A stretch of 64,000 bases of DNA from Lewinellaceae bacterium (GCA_020636025.1 JACJYQ010000003.1:310001-374000), one strand, 5' to 3'; shown: positions 1 to 10,266, counted from the first letter of the stretch. A program made the numbers and translations. Notes: a model not told the origin generated them from the letters alone.

Positions 1-96
1 AATGCCCCGCCGGCCATCCTGCGACCGGGCGGTGTCTCCTATCGAACTGTTTACACCAAGGCCATTCGCCAGATGCAGTTTAATGTTCTGGATTAA
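1..96 (+). CDS. 3' end of an unidentified protein (partial)
   Basis: The frame is open from the first base and ends at a TAA at 94-96, giving 31 residues that finish in QMQFNVLD. The body of the gene lies outside the window. It is read in the same direction as the RHS gene that starts 24 bases later, so the two may be cotranscribed. The fragment is too short to assign to a family. Codon use is like that of the following gene. Confidence 0.5.
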   Translation, partial: NAPPAILRPGGVSYRTVYTKAIRQMQFNVLD

Positions 97-120
97 CCCA
101 ATTAATTTATCCTACCTATC

Positions 121-3100
121 ATGAAAATGACCAACAGATCCATTATAACCGCAGCCACCCTGCTTGTATTCACCATGCAGATGTTTGCCCAGAATATTCC
201 TACAGCAAACTGGACAGGCCCCTGGGGCGTTCAGGTCAATACCTGGAACGGCAACTTTTTTTATGACCGAACCGATCTGGCAATCCCCAATCAGGGCGTT
301 TCTCTGGAATTCAGTTTTTATTACAACGCCTTCCGGGATACGCTTGATCTGGGCTTTGGCAAGGGCTGGACAAACACCTACAGCTTTCGCTATATTCAGG
401 CAACAGCAGATACGGTGGTGGTGGAACGCCCCGATGGTCGCGGCGATGCCTATCGTTTTACCGGAGGCATGTATAAAAGCCCCAAAGGTATTTTCGATAA
501 ACTGGAAGCCTACCAACCAGGTAAAATGCGGCTGACCACCAAAAGCGGCATGCAGTATTTTTTTGATGATGCGAGTCACAAGAGGCTGACGAAAATAGAG
601 GATACCAATGGCAATTCTATTGCACTCACTTATTCCAATGGTGACCTGGTAAGCGTAACCGATCCCTCGGGAAGAGTAGTCACGCTTCAGTGGACAAATG
701 GACATTTGGCAACCATTACGGACAACAATACCACGCCTGGCAGAACAATTGGCTATTCCTACAACAACGGATTTTTGCAACAGGTGACCGACCCGTTGGG
801 CAATACCATGCAATATAGCTATGACAACAGGCAATTGACCAGGATTGTGAACGAACGAGGAGAAGAGTTGCTTGTAAAATATACTCCTGAAGCGGTGGTG
901 GAAGAGGTGTCGACTTGTTTGTCCCTGGCGAAGTTTCACTACAATCCTGCGCAGTTTAAAACTTACGTTGTAGAGCAAAACATTGCAGGCGATCAGTTAA
1001 CCACCTATGCTTACGATGCCAGCGGGCGCTTGATTAGCAAAACCGGTGCGTGTTGCGGGTACAATACAGCCTATCAATACGATTCCGACAACAATTTGGG
1101 AGTATTGACGGATGCCAATGGAAACCATTTGCAAGCCACACACGATGGCATCGGCAATACCCTCGCTACTACTGACCCATTGTCTGGCCAACAGTCGTTT
1201 GGCTATGAACCCGTCTTTAACCGTTTGAATTCCATAAAGGATAAAAACGGGAACCAGACACAGATGCAGTATGACCCCAAGGGGAATTTAACGATGCTTC
1301 AAATGCCGGAAGGCGTTTCAGTTGCAATGGGGTATACCTCAAACGGAAATTTGGCTTCCATGACGGATGCCAAGCTGCAAACGACCAATTTCAGTTACAA
1401 TGCAAACAACGAACTCGAATTTATATCGTACCCCATAGGCGTAGAGCAGTTTCAGTATGACGGGGTGGGTAACATGACCAAGAGTACCGATGCCAATGGC
1501 AACTCTGTACATTTTGAATATGATCTGTTGAACCGCCTTAAAGAAGTGGTAGACCCATTGAATAACACGGTTCAATTTGAATACGATGCTACTTCCAACC
1601 TGAGCAGGGAAGTAGACGCAAACACCAATGAAAAAAGCTACGAATACGATCAGCACAATAGACTTGCAGCCGTAACTACTCCTGCCGGAACCACCCGATA
1701 CGATTACGATGCCAGCGATAACCTCATCGCCATCACAGATGCCAACGGCCATGTCACCCGTTTCCGCTATGATGCACGCAATTTGCTTGTGGAGGAAACC
1801 GATCCGTTGGGACTAAAAACGTCTTATTCGCACGATGGAAACGGCAATGTAATGACCAGAACAGATCCCAATGGCAACACAACCGAATATACATACGACG
1901 CACTGAACCGACTGATCAGAAAATCGTATCTGGGGAATACCGACAATTTTGTGTACGATCTCAACGGCAATCTCATCCAAAGCTCCAACAATCATGTAAG
2001 CATACGATTTACTTACGACGATCTGAATCGCCTGACCAGTAAATCCATCGACAACTGGGGAAAAACCATCCAGTACAGCTACGACCTGAATGGAAACAGA
2101 TCTTCCATGATCGACCCAGATGGTGGCACGACGCTGTATGAATACGATGGCAACGACCGCTTGACCAAAATTACCAATCCTGCAGGTCAGGTTACAGAAT
2201 TTGTCTACGACCTGGGAGGCAGGATCACCGAGCAGCGCAACCACAACGGCAGCGTTGCCCGGTATGTGTATGATGCCGCCAACCGTCTGTGGTCGCTCGA
2301 AAATCAAAGATCCAATAACGCCGCCATCGCCAATTTTGCATTCACCTACGATGCGAATGGCAATCGCCTGACTGAAATCGCCAACCCGGGCGTTTCCACA
2401 CTGTATAGCTACGACGGTGAAAACCGACTTACCGGATTGACAACGCCTACTCTGAGCGAACAGTATAGCTTCGATAGCACCGGAAACCGCCTGACCCTGG
2501 TGCGGAACAGCGTCACCACCAACTATGCCTATGATGAAGGCGACCGATTGCAAACGGCAGGGCCTGCCACTTTCAAATACGATCCCAATGGCAACCAGAC
2601 GCAGCGAGACGATGGGTCGCAAAAAGCCAAGTATGAGTACGATGGTGAAAATCGTCTGGTTCGCGTAGTTACGTCTACGGGTAACGAGGTGCGGTTTCAG
2701 TACGACCCCTTTGGCAATCGCATTAGTCAGACCGTGAATGGAGTGGAAACGCGCTATTTCCTAGATGGCGATAATGTATTGCTGGAACTCAATGCCAGTG
2801 GAACCACACTGGCTCGCTACACCTCTGCGCTTGCCCTGGATTCCTGGCTGATCATGCAGCGCAGCGGTCAGTCCTATTACTACCACACGAATGCGCTGGG
2901 CAGCGTGGTTGCACTTACCGATGGCAGTCAGAATACTGTGCAGACTTACCAATATGACACCTATGGCAATCTAAGCGCTTCCACAGGAAGTGTAGTGAAT
3001 CCGTATAGGTATACGGGAAGAGCGTTTGACGTTGCTACTGAATTGTACTATTACCGAACTCGGTATTATGATGCAAGGGAGGGGAGATTTTTGAGTAGGG

Positions 3101-5040
3101 ATGGATTCCCTTTAAATTTAATTAGTCCCTCTGAGAACAATAGATATTCATATGCAGGGGCTAATCCAATTTTAATAAGAGACCAGACTGGGGAATTTTG
3201 GAGTGTTGCAATAGGTGTTGGTGCTATGGTGTATAATTTTTATAAGCAATATAAAAAATATAGTGGAAGAATAGAATGTATAGATTATTTTGATGTGATT
3301 AGTACTGGAGCAACAATTATGTTGGGGTTTTCAGCAGGAAAAAATATAGTTAAAGTTCTGAAAGGTTATGCATTGAAGAATCCAAAAGTGAGAGAATTCG
3401 TGACTACACCTGATATTTTCTTAAACTATATATCAAAGAAACTTAAGAATTTTATTTTAGATAAAAGTGTAAATGGCAAGTATGCAGGCCCTGCTTTAGA
3501 GTCTGCAATTGAGGCTTTAGCCAATAAAAACTTAATAGATGGTTTTATGAAGGGACTAGCAGGTTTAGGGATAAAGTTCAGCGCATCCCAGATCGATTTA
3601 AATCTTTCAAATTGTGAACCGTCATTAGGAGATCAAGAAATAACTGATGAAATTATTGACGATATAAAAGATCTACCAGATATCGTCATAGATATCATCC
3701 GCTCCATGGATCCCAACGAGATCATCGCTCCGCCGGGCGTGGGAGCTGCCAAATGGGTAGCGGCTTCGGCTACGCTTCCCTATACCATTTTGTTTGAAAA
3801 CGACCCTGACTTTGCCACAGCCTCAGCCCAGCGCGTAGTAGTGGAACACGTTCTCGACGAGGACCTGAACCCTTATTCTTTCCGCTTGGGTGATTTCGGG
3901 TTTGGCAACTGGTATTTCGAGGTGCCTCAAAACCTGAGTTACTACAGCACTCGCATAGATCTGGCCGACACGCTGGGTGTTTGGCTGGATGTGCTGGCCG
4001 GCATTGATGTACAACAGCGCCGTGCTTTTTGGATCTTTGAGAGCGTTGATCCCGCTACCGGACTGGCTGCATCTCTGCCTGCCGAGAGTGGCTTTTTGCC
4101 TGTGAACGATACCCTCCTGCACTCAGGTGAGGGTTTTGTGAACTTCACGGTGCGCCCGCGCGTGTCGGCCATCACCGGCAGTACCATAGATGCGCAGGCG
4201 GTCATTGTTTTTGACAATAACCCGCCCATTGGAACTAATTTAGCTTTTAATACGGTGGATGCTGATGCGCCCATAAGCGGCATTACCATGATTGACACCG
4301 TAGCAAATGGCATTTATGATCTCCTTTGGAATGGAAACGATATTGGCTCGGGGCTGGAATCCTATACCTTGTATGTTTCCACCAATTATGGCCCCTTCCT
4401 GCCTACTATTGGTTCGCTCTCAGGAACAGGATATACGTTTGAAGGTAAAGCCGATACTGTATATGCATTTTTTACCATAGCGCGCGATAGCGTGGGCAAT
4501 ACTGAATTGCTGAAGTACACAGGCGAGCCTTCCTGTATGTCAGTTACTGTCACCAATATTGTAAGCTCACCCATGAGTGGGATGAGTGGCAGTGCAACCC
4601 TTGTCGTAAATGGGAATACCGGAAACCTACAATACACATGGTCACACGATCCGTCTCTAAACAGTCCGGTTGCCAATGGTCTTGCCCCAGGGGTTTATAC
4701 CGTACTGGTTGAGGATCAGGGAGGATGTACAGTAGCAGTGAGTTTTACCGTAAAGACCTTGTTAGGTACATCTTCAGCGAATACAGGCACAGTAATACAC
4801 CGTATTTATCCTGTGCCAACATCAGGGCAGGTTACCGTGGAATTTTCGACTCCCGTCAGCACCGCCTACATACAGGTATTCGATGCTTCCGGCAAGATGG
4901 TAATACAGCAAAACGCTGCCGCTGCCGGACAGGATCGCATGAGTGTTGTAGTAGATCTGAGTACTCAGAAACCGGGTAATTATCTGATCAGTATTCTCAC
5001 ACCGGATGATGTGGTGAGTGGTGTGGTGATCAAGCAATAA
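121..5040 (+). CDS. RHS/YD-repeat protein with T9SS type A C-terminal sorting domain
   Basis: A 1639-residue secreted protein. Residues 1-23 form a signal peptide ending at MFAQ. About residues 165-900 are YD repeats (many YDxxGN and YDxxNRL motifs). The RHS core follows, with RYTGRAF and YYYRTRYYDAREGRF near 963-992. RHS proteins form a hollow shell that encloses a C-terminal tip domain. Here the tip (about 1000-1195) is strikingly AT-rich and has no recognisable toxin fold. It is followed by a conserved secreted-protein domain starting DPNE (about 1196-1400) and by a type A sorting domain from about 1559 (YPVPTSGQ to VVIKQ). This predicts Sec export and then T9SS delivery to the surface. 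Tip function is unknown; a toxin is possible but unproven. Confidence 0.92.
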   Translation: MKMTNRSIITAATLLVFTMQMFAQNIPTANWTGPWGVQVNTWNGNFFYDRTDLAIPNQGVSLEFSFYYNAFRDTLDLGFGKGWTNTYSFRYIQATADTVVVERPDGRGDAYRFTGGMYKSPKGIFDKLEAYQPGKMRLTTKSGMQYFFDDASHKRLTKIEDTNGNSIALTYSNGDLVSVTDPSGRVVTLQWTNGHLATITDNNTTPGRTIGYSYNNGFLQQVTDPLGNTMQYSYDNRQLTRIVNERGEELLVKYTPEAVVEEVSTCLSLAKFHYNPAQFKTYVVEQNIAGDQLTTYAYDASGRLISKTGACCGYNTAYQYDSDNNLGVLTDANGNHLQATHDGIGNTLATTDPLSGQQSFGYEPVFNRLNSIKDKNGNQTQMQYDPKGNLTMLQMPEGVSVAMGYTSNGNLASMTDAKLQTTNFSYNANNELEFISYPIGVEQFQYDGVGNMTKSTDANGNSVHFEYDLLNRLKEVVDPLNNTVQFEYDATSNLSREVDANTNEKSYEYDQHNRLAAVTTPAGTTRYDYDASDNLIAITDANGHVTRFRYDARNLLVEETDPLGLKTSYSHDGNGNVMTRTDPNGNTTEYTYDALNRLIRKSYLGNTDNFVYDLNGNLIQSSNNHVSIRFTYDDLNRLTSKSIDNWGKTIQYSYDLNGNRSSMIDPDGGTTLYEYDGNDRLTKITNPAGQVTEFVYDLGGRITEQRNHNGSVARYVYDAANRLWSLENQRSNNAAIANFAFTYDANGNRLTEIANPGVSTLYSYDGENRLTGLTTPTLSEQYSFDSTGNRLTLVRNSVTTNYAYDEGDRLQTAGPATFKYDPNGNQTQRDDGSQKAKYEYDGENRLVRVVTSTGNEVRFQYDPFGNRISQTVNGVETRYFLDGDNVLLELNASGTTLARYTSALALDSWLIMQRSGQSYYYHTNALGSVVALTDGSQNTVQTYQYDTYGNLSASTGSVVNPYRYTGRAFDVATELYYYRTRYYDAREGRFLSRDGFPLNLISPSENNRYSYAGANPILIRDQTGEFWSVAIGVGAMVYNFYKQYKKYSGRIECIDYFDVISTGATIMLGFSAGKNIVKVLKGYALKNPKVREFVTTPDIFLNYISKKLKNFILDKSVNGKYAGPALESAIEALANKNLIDGFMKGLAGLGIKFSASQIDLNLSNCEPSLGDQEITDEIIDDIKDLPDIVIDIIRSMDPNEIIAPPGVGAAKWVAASATLPYTILFENDPDFATASAQRVVVEHVLDEDLNPYSFRLGDFGFGNWYFEVPQNLSYYSTRIDLADTLGVWLDVLAGIDVQQRRAFWIFESVDPATGLAASLPAESGFLPVNDTLLHSGEGFVNFTVRPRVSAITGSTIDAQAVIVFDNNPPIGTNLAFNTVDADAPISGITMIDTVANGIYDLLWNGNDIGSGLESYTLYVSTNYGPFLPTIGSLSGTGYTFEGKADTVYAFFTIARDSVGNTELLKYTGEPSCMSVTVTNIVSSPMSGMSGSATLVVNGNTGNLQYTWSHDPSLNSPVANGLAPGVYTVLVEDQGGCTVAVSFTVKTLLGTSSANTGTVIHRIYPVPTSGQVTVEFSTPVSTAYIQVFDASGKMVIQQNAAAAGQDRMSVVVDLSTQKPGNYLISILTPDDVVSGVVIKQ

Positions 5041-5083
5041 AGAGAGGCAAGGGAGCCCTTGCTTCTCACTTAATCAAACCTCA

Positions 5084-5929
5084 ATGAACAGAAGAAAATT
5101 TATCAAAAACACCTTATGGGGTACCACCGGGATTAGCCTTTTCAGCGGTTTCTATGCCTGGCAGATTGAACCATTTTGGCTGGAATTCGTGAAAGTCAAG
5201 ATGCCCATACAAAATTTACCAGATGGCTTAGTTGGCAAAACGCTTATGCAAATCAGCGATATCCATATTGGAAAGCGTTTTGACCATCATTTTGTGATTG
5301 AATCGTTAGCTAAGGCAAAAGAATTCAATCCCGATTTTGTCGTTTATACCGGAGACTATGTAAGCGCTAACAAAGACGAAATTCAGTTTGATAAACTCGA
5401 AGAAACACTTCATAGCGCCGTTCATGGGCGGCTGGGGACTATAGGTATATTAGGCAATCACGATTACGGACGAAATTGGTCGCAAAGCGCTGTTGCCGAC
5501 ACGCTCTCGGAGATGCTGAGCAGCAAAGGCATTCAGCTATTAAGAAATGAAAGCGCCGAGGTGAATGGATTGCATTTTAGGGGCTTTGACGATTTTTGGG
5601 GAACCAACTTCAATCCGGAGAAAGCCATGCAAGGTTTTGACAGATCAAAGGCAAATATTGTGTTATGCCATAATCCCGACGTGTGCGACCTTGGTGTTTG
5701 GGGTGACTACAATAGCTGGATCTTATCAGGGCATACACATGGTGGACAGGTTAAACCGCCATTTCTTCCGCCGCCGATGCTTCCGGTAAAAAACAAACGA
5801 TACACATCAGGATTGTTTGGGCTTAGCAACAATAGAACCCTTTACATTAATAGAGCATTGGGGCATTTGTGGCAGGTTAGATTCAATGTCAGGCCGGAAA
5901 TAACAATATTTGAATTACAGCAAGGATGA
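5084..5929 (+). CDS. Metallophosphoesterase, YkuE/YaeI-like, membrane-anchored or exported
   Basis: 281 residues with the full calcineurin-like metal-binding set: SDIH (D59, H61), GDY (90-91), GNHD (125-128), CHN (H197) and GHTHGG (217-222). The family hydrolyses phosphate esters with a two-metal centre. The N terminus MNRRKFIKNTLWG carries a twin-arginine-like RRKFIK stretch and a hydrophobic segment, which suggests Tat export or an inner-membrane anchor with the catalytic domain outside. It starts 43 bases after the RHS stop and ends 24 bases before the next gene, so the three may share a transcript. Substrate is unknown; lipid A precursor or nucleotide phosphoesters are possibilities known for this family. 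Confidence 0.9.
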   Translation: MNRRKFIKNTLWGTTGISLFSGFYAWQIEPFWLEFVKVKMPIQNLPDGLVGKTLMQISDIHIGKRFDHHFVIESLAKAKEFNPDFVVYTGDYVSANKDEIQFDKLEETLHSAVHGRLGTIGILGNHDYGRNWSQSAVADTLSEMLSSKGIQLLRNESAEVNGLHFRGFDDFWGTNFNPEKAMQGFDRSKANIVLCHNPDVCDLGVWGDYNSWILSGHTHGGQVKPPFLPPPMLPVKNKRYTSGLFGLSNNRTLYINRALGHLWQVRFNVRPEITIFELQQG

Positions 5930-5953
5930 GAGTTTGTTATTAAACCTGAGTAG

Positions 5954-7192
5954 ATGAAATGTTTTTTAATGCTTTTCTTGATAAGTTGCCAAATAGCGGA
6001 AGCTCAAGACACAATTAGTGCTTCTTTGGTAACCCCATTCTGTTACAGATTTGGAATTGAAAAGGATAAATTTGTAGGTGATGGTGCGGACAAACTGTTG
6101 GCTTCTATCCGGAAATCACAATTTGTTTTGCTCGGTGAGACCCATAATGATGCAAAGATTGCAGAGTTTACTGACTTGCTCTTAGACACATTAAGTGAAA
6201 TGAATTTTAGACACTTTCTTACAGAACATGGAAGATATGGCTTGCAACTTCTGTTGGAGGAAATAAAAAAGGATCCCACGGTCTCTAAAGGACTTTGTAG
6301 AATTAACACAAAAGAATACAGTCGATTAAATAAATTTCCATTCCCTTTTCTGTCGGGAATTGAAGACGCCTCCTTTATGTCCACCGCAATTGACAAGGGA
6401 TATCAATTGTTTGGAATAGACCAGGAATTCTACTACTCATATCCATTCTTGTTTGAAACGCTTTACGAGAAAAGCAATAAAACTGAATGGGTAAAAAACA
6501 GCTATCAACAGGCTATTTATTTTATTTTATCTCAATATAAATTAGAATCAGCGAATAAAGATTATTCGGTTTGCAAAAGCCTTTTAGAGTCGGAAGTGAT
6601 AAAACAGTTTTTCAGTAATGTAAATAGCGGTTTCGCCTCAAATGAGTTGATAAACGATATAATTCTGAGCTGGGAAATTTATGAAGCCAATAGAGTAAAT
6701 CGCAGGGAAAGCTTTTTAAAGAGAGGGGACTTGATGAAGAACAGATTCCTGGATTATTATATAAATGAGACGACTAAAGATTCTGTTTTAGCGAAGTATG
6801 TCATAAAACTCGGGGCCCAACATACCATGCGAGGTGTAACACCCCTGGGAATTGAAGATGTTGGGGAACTTGTTCATCAGTTGGCAATTGAGCATCATAA
6901 GACGGACCTGAATATTTACTTTCTATTTCGATATTATCTTGATGAAGAAGAGGAGTTAGGGTTTTTTGATAATTCGGAAGGCAATTCCAAATGGTTGACA
7001 GAACGGAAACCTTTAATGCTTCAAGGTTTGCCTGATGAATGGGTTTTGATTGACTTGCAGGCTTTAGGCGAAATGATAGACGCTACCAACATATTTGTAT
7101 ATGAGCCAATTGCAGAGATAATTAAAAGACATGATTACGTAATTATGCCACCAGCTTCTGATAACGTTTCTGAAAACAGGAAAAAAGAATAG
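5954..7192 (+). CDS. Secreted EreA/ChaN/TraB-superfamily-like protein of unknown function
   Basis: 412 residues beginning with a signal peptide (MKCFLMLFLISCQIAEAQ). The motif FVLLGETHND near residue 60 and the later LGAQHTMRG near 290 resemble the GExH and H-bearing motifs of the erythromycin esterase/ChaN/TraB group, whose members are hydrolases, haem-uptake proteins or proteases. The exact subfamily cannot be set from the sequence alone, and esterase activity is not implied. It follows the phosphoesterase by 24 bases in the same direction. Base composition is more AT-rich than the RHS gene. Confidence 0.7.
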   Translation: MKCFLMLFLISCQIAEAQDTISASLVTPFCYRFGIEKDKFVGDGADKLLASIRKSQFVLLGETHNDAKIAEFTDLLLDTLSEMNFRHFLTEHGRYGLQLLLEEIKKDPTVSKGLCRINTKEYSRLNKFPFPFLSGIEDASFMSTAIDKGYQLFGIDQEFYYSYPFLFETLYEKSNKTEWVKNSYQQAIYFILSQYKLESANKDYSVCKSLLESEVIKQFFSNVNSGFASNELINDIILSWEIYEANRVNRRESFLKRGDLMKNRFLDYYINETTKDSVLAKYVIKLGAQHTMRGVTPLGIEDVGELVHQLAIEHHKTDLNIYFLFRYYLDEEEELGFFDNSEGNSKWLTERKPLMLQGLPDEWVLIDLQALGEMIDATNIFVYEPIAEIIKRHDYVIMPPASDNVSENRKKE

Positions 7193-7400
7193 CAAACATG
7201 TCCTAAAACCCCGAGCTTGCCTCAGAATCACCTTGCCTGTAATTGCCAGTGTCAATACCTGAAACAGTTACGCTTTGGAGGTGTTGATTATCATTTGCAA
7301 ACACACCCTAACCATACCGATACTTGTGGAACGTTAATTGCTGTAACGAGCTGGCTCATCAACAAGCCTCTTTCGGAATTATTTTTAAAACAAACATTAT

Positions 7401-9068
7401 ATGTGCGGAATCGTAGGACTATTTAAAAGAGAAAAAAACAACAAAGACTTCAGACAACAGGTATTGGACATGTCTAAAAAGATCCGGCACAGAGGTCCGG
7501 ATTGGTCGGGTATCTACTGCGCCGACAATATTCTGTTGGCTCACGAAAGACTGGCCATCGTTGATCCCATATCAGGTGGCCAGCCATTGATCAGTAAAGA
7601 TAAAAATCTGATACTGGCTGTGAACGGGGAGATTTACAACCATCAGGAGATCCGCAAAAGCCTTGACCATAAATATGAATTTCTTACTCAATCTGATTGT
7701 GAAGTTATTCTGGCTTTATATCAGGAAAAAGGAATTGATTTCATTGAAGAGCTCAATGGCATTTTTGCCTTTGCCTTGTATGATGAAAAGGAAGACTCCT
7801 ATCTGATCGCACGGGATCATATCGGGATCATTCCCTTATATCAGGGCTGGGACATTGAAGGAAATTACTACGTGGCATCGGAACTGAAATCCCTGGAAGG
7901 CGTGTGCAAGAAAATCGAGGTGTTCCCTCCCGGCCATTATTATTACAGCAAGGAGAAAGAGGTCCGAAAATGGTACAAACGCGATTGGGAGCAGTATGAA
8001 AATGTAAAAGATAAGGAGACGAGCATACCCAAATTGAGACAGGCTTTGGAAGAAGCGGTTCACAGACAACTGATGTCGGATGTTCCGTATGGCGTGCTGC
8101 TCTCCGGTGGACTGGATTCTTCGATCATATCAGCCATTGCCAAGAAATACTCCGCGCGCCGGGTTGAAACAAATGACCTGAAAGAGGCCTGGTACCCGCA
8201 GTTACATTCCTTTTCGGTGGGTTTGGAATCATCTCCTGATTTGAAATACGCCAGGGAAGTGGCCAATCACATAGGCACCATTCACCACGAAATTCACTTT
8301 ACCATTCAGGAAGGCCTGGATGCCATCAGGGACGTGGTGTATCATTTGGAAACTTATGATGTTACGACCATCCGGGCATCCACACCCATGTATCTGATGG
8401 CGCGTGTGATTAAATCGATGGGGATCAAAATGGTGCTATCAGGGGAGGGCGCCGATGAGATTTTTGGTGGTTATTTGTATTTCCACAAGGCGCCAAATGC
8501 GGAGGAGCTTCACAAGGAAACCGTACGGAAACTTGAGAAATTGCATTTGTATGATTGCAACCGCGCCAACAAATCACTAGCCGCCTGGGGCGTGGAAGGA
8601 CGCGTTCCATTTCTGGATAAAGAGTTTATGGATATGGCTATGAACATCAACCCCAGAGATAAAATGGCTTCCGCTGACAAGATGGAAAAGTGGGTATTGC
8701 GCAAAGCCTTTGAAGATTATTTGCCCGAGAGCGTGGCCTGGAGGCAAAAAGAACAGTTTTCAGATGGCGTTGGCTACAGCTGGATCGACACGCTGAAAAA
8801 GATCGTGGAAGAAACGATCAGCGATGAACAGATGGAAAATAAAGCGTATCGTTTTCCAGTAAACCCGCCTTTGAGCAAAGAGGAATTTTATTACAGAAGC
8901 ATTTTTGAAGAGCATTTTCCTTCCAATGATGCGGCGTTAACGGTGCCGTCGGTTCCTTCCATCGCCTGTAGCACGCCCATTGCTCTTGAGTGGGATGCCG
9001 CCTTTAACAAGGTGAACGAACCTTCCGGAAGAGCTATGAAGAGTGTTCATAAGGACGGATATCAGTAA
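7401..9068 (+). CDS. asnB: Asparagine synthetase B (glutamine-hydrolysing)
   Basis: 555 residues, the usual length for AsnB. The start is fixed because the protein must begin MCGIVG: after Met removal Cys2 is the N-terminal nucleophile of the class II glutamine amidotransferase domain (about 2-190). The synthetase half contains the PP-loop LSGGLDSS near 235-241, which binds ATP to adenylate aspartate, and the downstream SGEGADEIFGGY and EGRVPFLD motifs. It makes asparagine from aspartate, glutamine and ATP in the cytoplasm. It stands alone between a 208-base leader and a convergent desaturase gene, with an inverted repeat in the gap between them. Confidence 0.97.
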   Translation: MCGIVGLFKREKNNKDFRQQVLDMSKKIRHRGPDWSGIYCADNILLAHERLAIVDPISGGQPLISKDKNLILAVNGEIYNHQEIRKSLDHKYEFLTQSDCEVILALYQEKGIDFIEELNGIFAFALYDEKEDSYLIARDHIGIIPLYQGWDIEGNYYVASELKSLEGVCKKIEVFPPGHYYYSKEKEVRKWYKRDWEQYENVKDKETSIPKLRQALEEAVHRQLMSDVPYGVLLSGGLDSSIISAIAKKYSARRVETNDLKEAWYPQLHSFSVGLESSPDLKYAREVANHIGTIHHEIHFTIQEGLDAIRDVVYHLETYDVTTIRASTPMYLMARVIKSMGIKMVLSGEGADEIFGGYLYFHKAPNAEELHKETVRKLEKLHLYDCNRANKSLAAWGVEGRVPFLDKEFMDMAMNINPRDKMASADKMEKWVLRKAFEDYLPESVAWRQKEQFSDGVGYSWIDTLKKIVEETISDEQMENKAYRFPVNPPLSKEEFYYRSIFEEHFPSNDAALTVPSVPSIACSTPIALEWDAAFNKVNEPSGRAMKSVHKDGYQ

Positions 9069-9144
9069 CCTTGCTGTCAGGAAAGCCTGTTTTTGTTCGG
9101 TACGATTGGGACGAAAAAACATGCAAAACCACAGAACAAATTAT

Positions 9145-9185
9145 ACGGGTACTGGCTACTTATTAAACAAGCAGCCAGTACCCGT
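9145..9185. terminator. Inverted repeat between convergent asnB and desaturase genes, likely bidirectional terminator
   Basis: A perfect 13-bp stem: ACGGGTACTGGCT at 9145-9157 and its complement at 9173-9185, with a 15-base loop. It lies 76 bases after the asnB stop and 3 bases before the desaturase stop on the other strand, the expected place for a shared terminator. There is no clear T-run on either side, so intrinsic termination is likely but not certain. Confidence 0.6.
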
Positions 9186-9188
9186 GCT

Positions 9189-10142
9189 TCAATTTGAAGG
9201 CTCAGTACTCAATTCATAAAACAAGCCGTTTACATATCCTGTTGTGATATGCGCTTTGTCCTGATAGTCTGTTTCTTCCATGAGCAAGCGGTGCAATTTG
9301 GGCAAATTGTAATAAGGCACGCCCGGATAAAGATGATGTTCCAAATGGTAACCAACGTGATGAGGCGCTATGAAAAAACGTTCGAGCAGGGAAGACTTAA
9401 CAGTTCTGGTGGATGTAAGCAGGTTGTCATACGTTAAGCCGCCAAAGTGCTCGGAAACGCTGCGGATGTATTGAAACATAAAAAAGGTGGAGAGGTAGGG
9501 GACAATCCAAAACAAGAGGTAATATTTCCACACGCCAAAAAATGTCAGAGCGCTGAATAACAATGCATAAAAAATGATTTTGGGCAGCAGAGGCTCAGGT
9601 TTTTTCACGCGCTTTCCAACATCGCTTCCAAATCTCTTAAAGAACCACAACGCATCCATAATGCCCTGATACAGGATGAGGTAAGAGCCAAGCATTAACA
9701 GGAACTCCTGTTTTGACTGCGGGAAAGTAAAACCCCGTTTTCCAAGTTTGGCCACCCAATCAGGATCTTCTTCGGTGTTCAGGTTTTGGTGGTGAGCCAG
9801 GTGGTTTCTCCTATAGGTTTCAATAGAAGAGAAAATTGGATACATGATGAAATAATTGGTCAGGACATCGTTCCATTTTCGGTTCTTCAAAAAACGATAG
9901 TGAGTTGCGTCATGCATCAAAATAGCCAGGGCATGCATTCTGGCTCCGATGATAATTACAGTAAAAATGTATAAGCCGATAGAAGGAAATTGGAGGCACA
10001 AGTAAATGCTTGCCAAAATGATCAGCCAATTAAAAACCATTGCGGAGGCATGAAGCAAAGGTTGGATAGTAAAAAGGGGTTTTAATTTCTCAGGATCCAG
10101 CTTGAATTTCAAGTCGCTGGCATCATAGGTTCTTTTTTCCAT
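9189..10142 (-). CDS. Membrane fatty acid desaturase family protein
   Basis: 317 residues with the three histidine boxes of membrane di-iron desaturases: HDATH (77-81), HLAHH (114-118) and HLEHH (266-270). These ligate the two irons that insert a double bond, or in related families a hydroxyl group, into acyl chains. Hydrophobic segments at about 33-70, 94-104, 146-166 and 188-225 place it in the inner membrane. The spacing and HLEHH third box fit the FA_desaturase family; substrate and position of the double bond cannot be read from the sequence. Single-gene unit convergent with asnB. Confidence 0.92.
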   Translation of the reverse strand: MEKRTYDASDLKFKLDPEKLKPLFTIQPLLHASAMVFNWLIILASIYLCLQFPSIGLYIFTVIIIGARMHALAILMHDATHYRFLKNRKWNDVLTNYFIMYPIFSSIETYRRNHLAHHQNLNTEEDPDWVAKLGKRGFTFPQSKQEFLLMLGSYLILYQGIMDALWFFKRFGSDVGKRVKKPEPLLPKIIFYALLFSALTFFGVWKYYLLFWIVPYLSTFFMFQYIRSVSEHFGGLTYDNLLTSTRTVKSSLLERFFIAPHHVGYHLEHHLYPGVPYYNLPKLHRLLMEETDYQDKAHITTGYVNGLFYELSTEPSN

Positions 10143-10210
10143 TGTTTTTCATTTGGTGGTAATGTTGATTTATGGGCATTGCTGGGAAATTGTATCCAGC
10201 ACCCATATCT

Positions 10211-10266
10211 TATAACAAAAGTAAATGTTATAAATAGTTTCTACAAGTGAAATGGTCTCAAGAGAC
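10211..10266. promoter_or_regulatory. Inverted repeats upstream of the desaturase gene, possible operator
   Basis: TATAACA at 10211-10217 and TGTTATA at 10226-10232 form a 7-bp inverted repeat. A second small palindrome (GTCTC-aa-GAGAC) lies at 10255-10266. They sit 69-124 bases upstream of the desaturase start and could bind a dimeric regulator. No regulator is identified, and the repeat is short. Confidence 0.3.

Noticed and set aside
112..2952. Long open frames on the minus strand inside the RHS gene (for example 112-978 and 1813-2622)
   Set aside because: They lie antisense to a strongly supported repeat protein; the YD-repeat codons leave the opposite strand open. No family features or signals.
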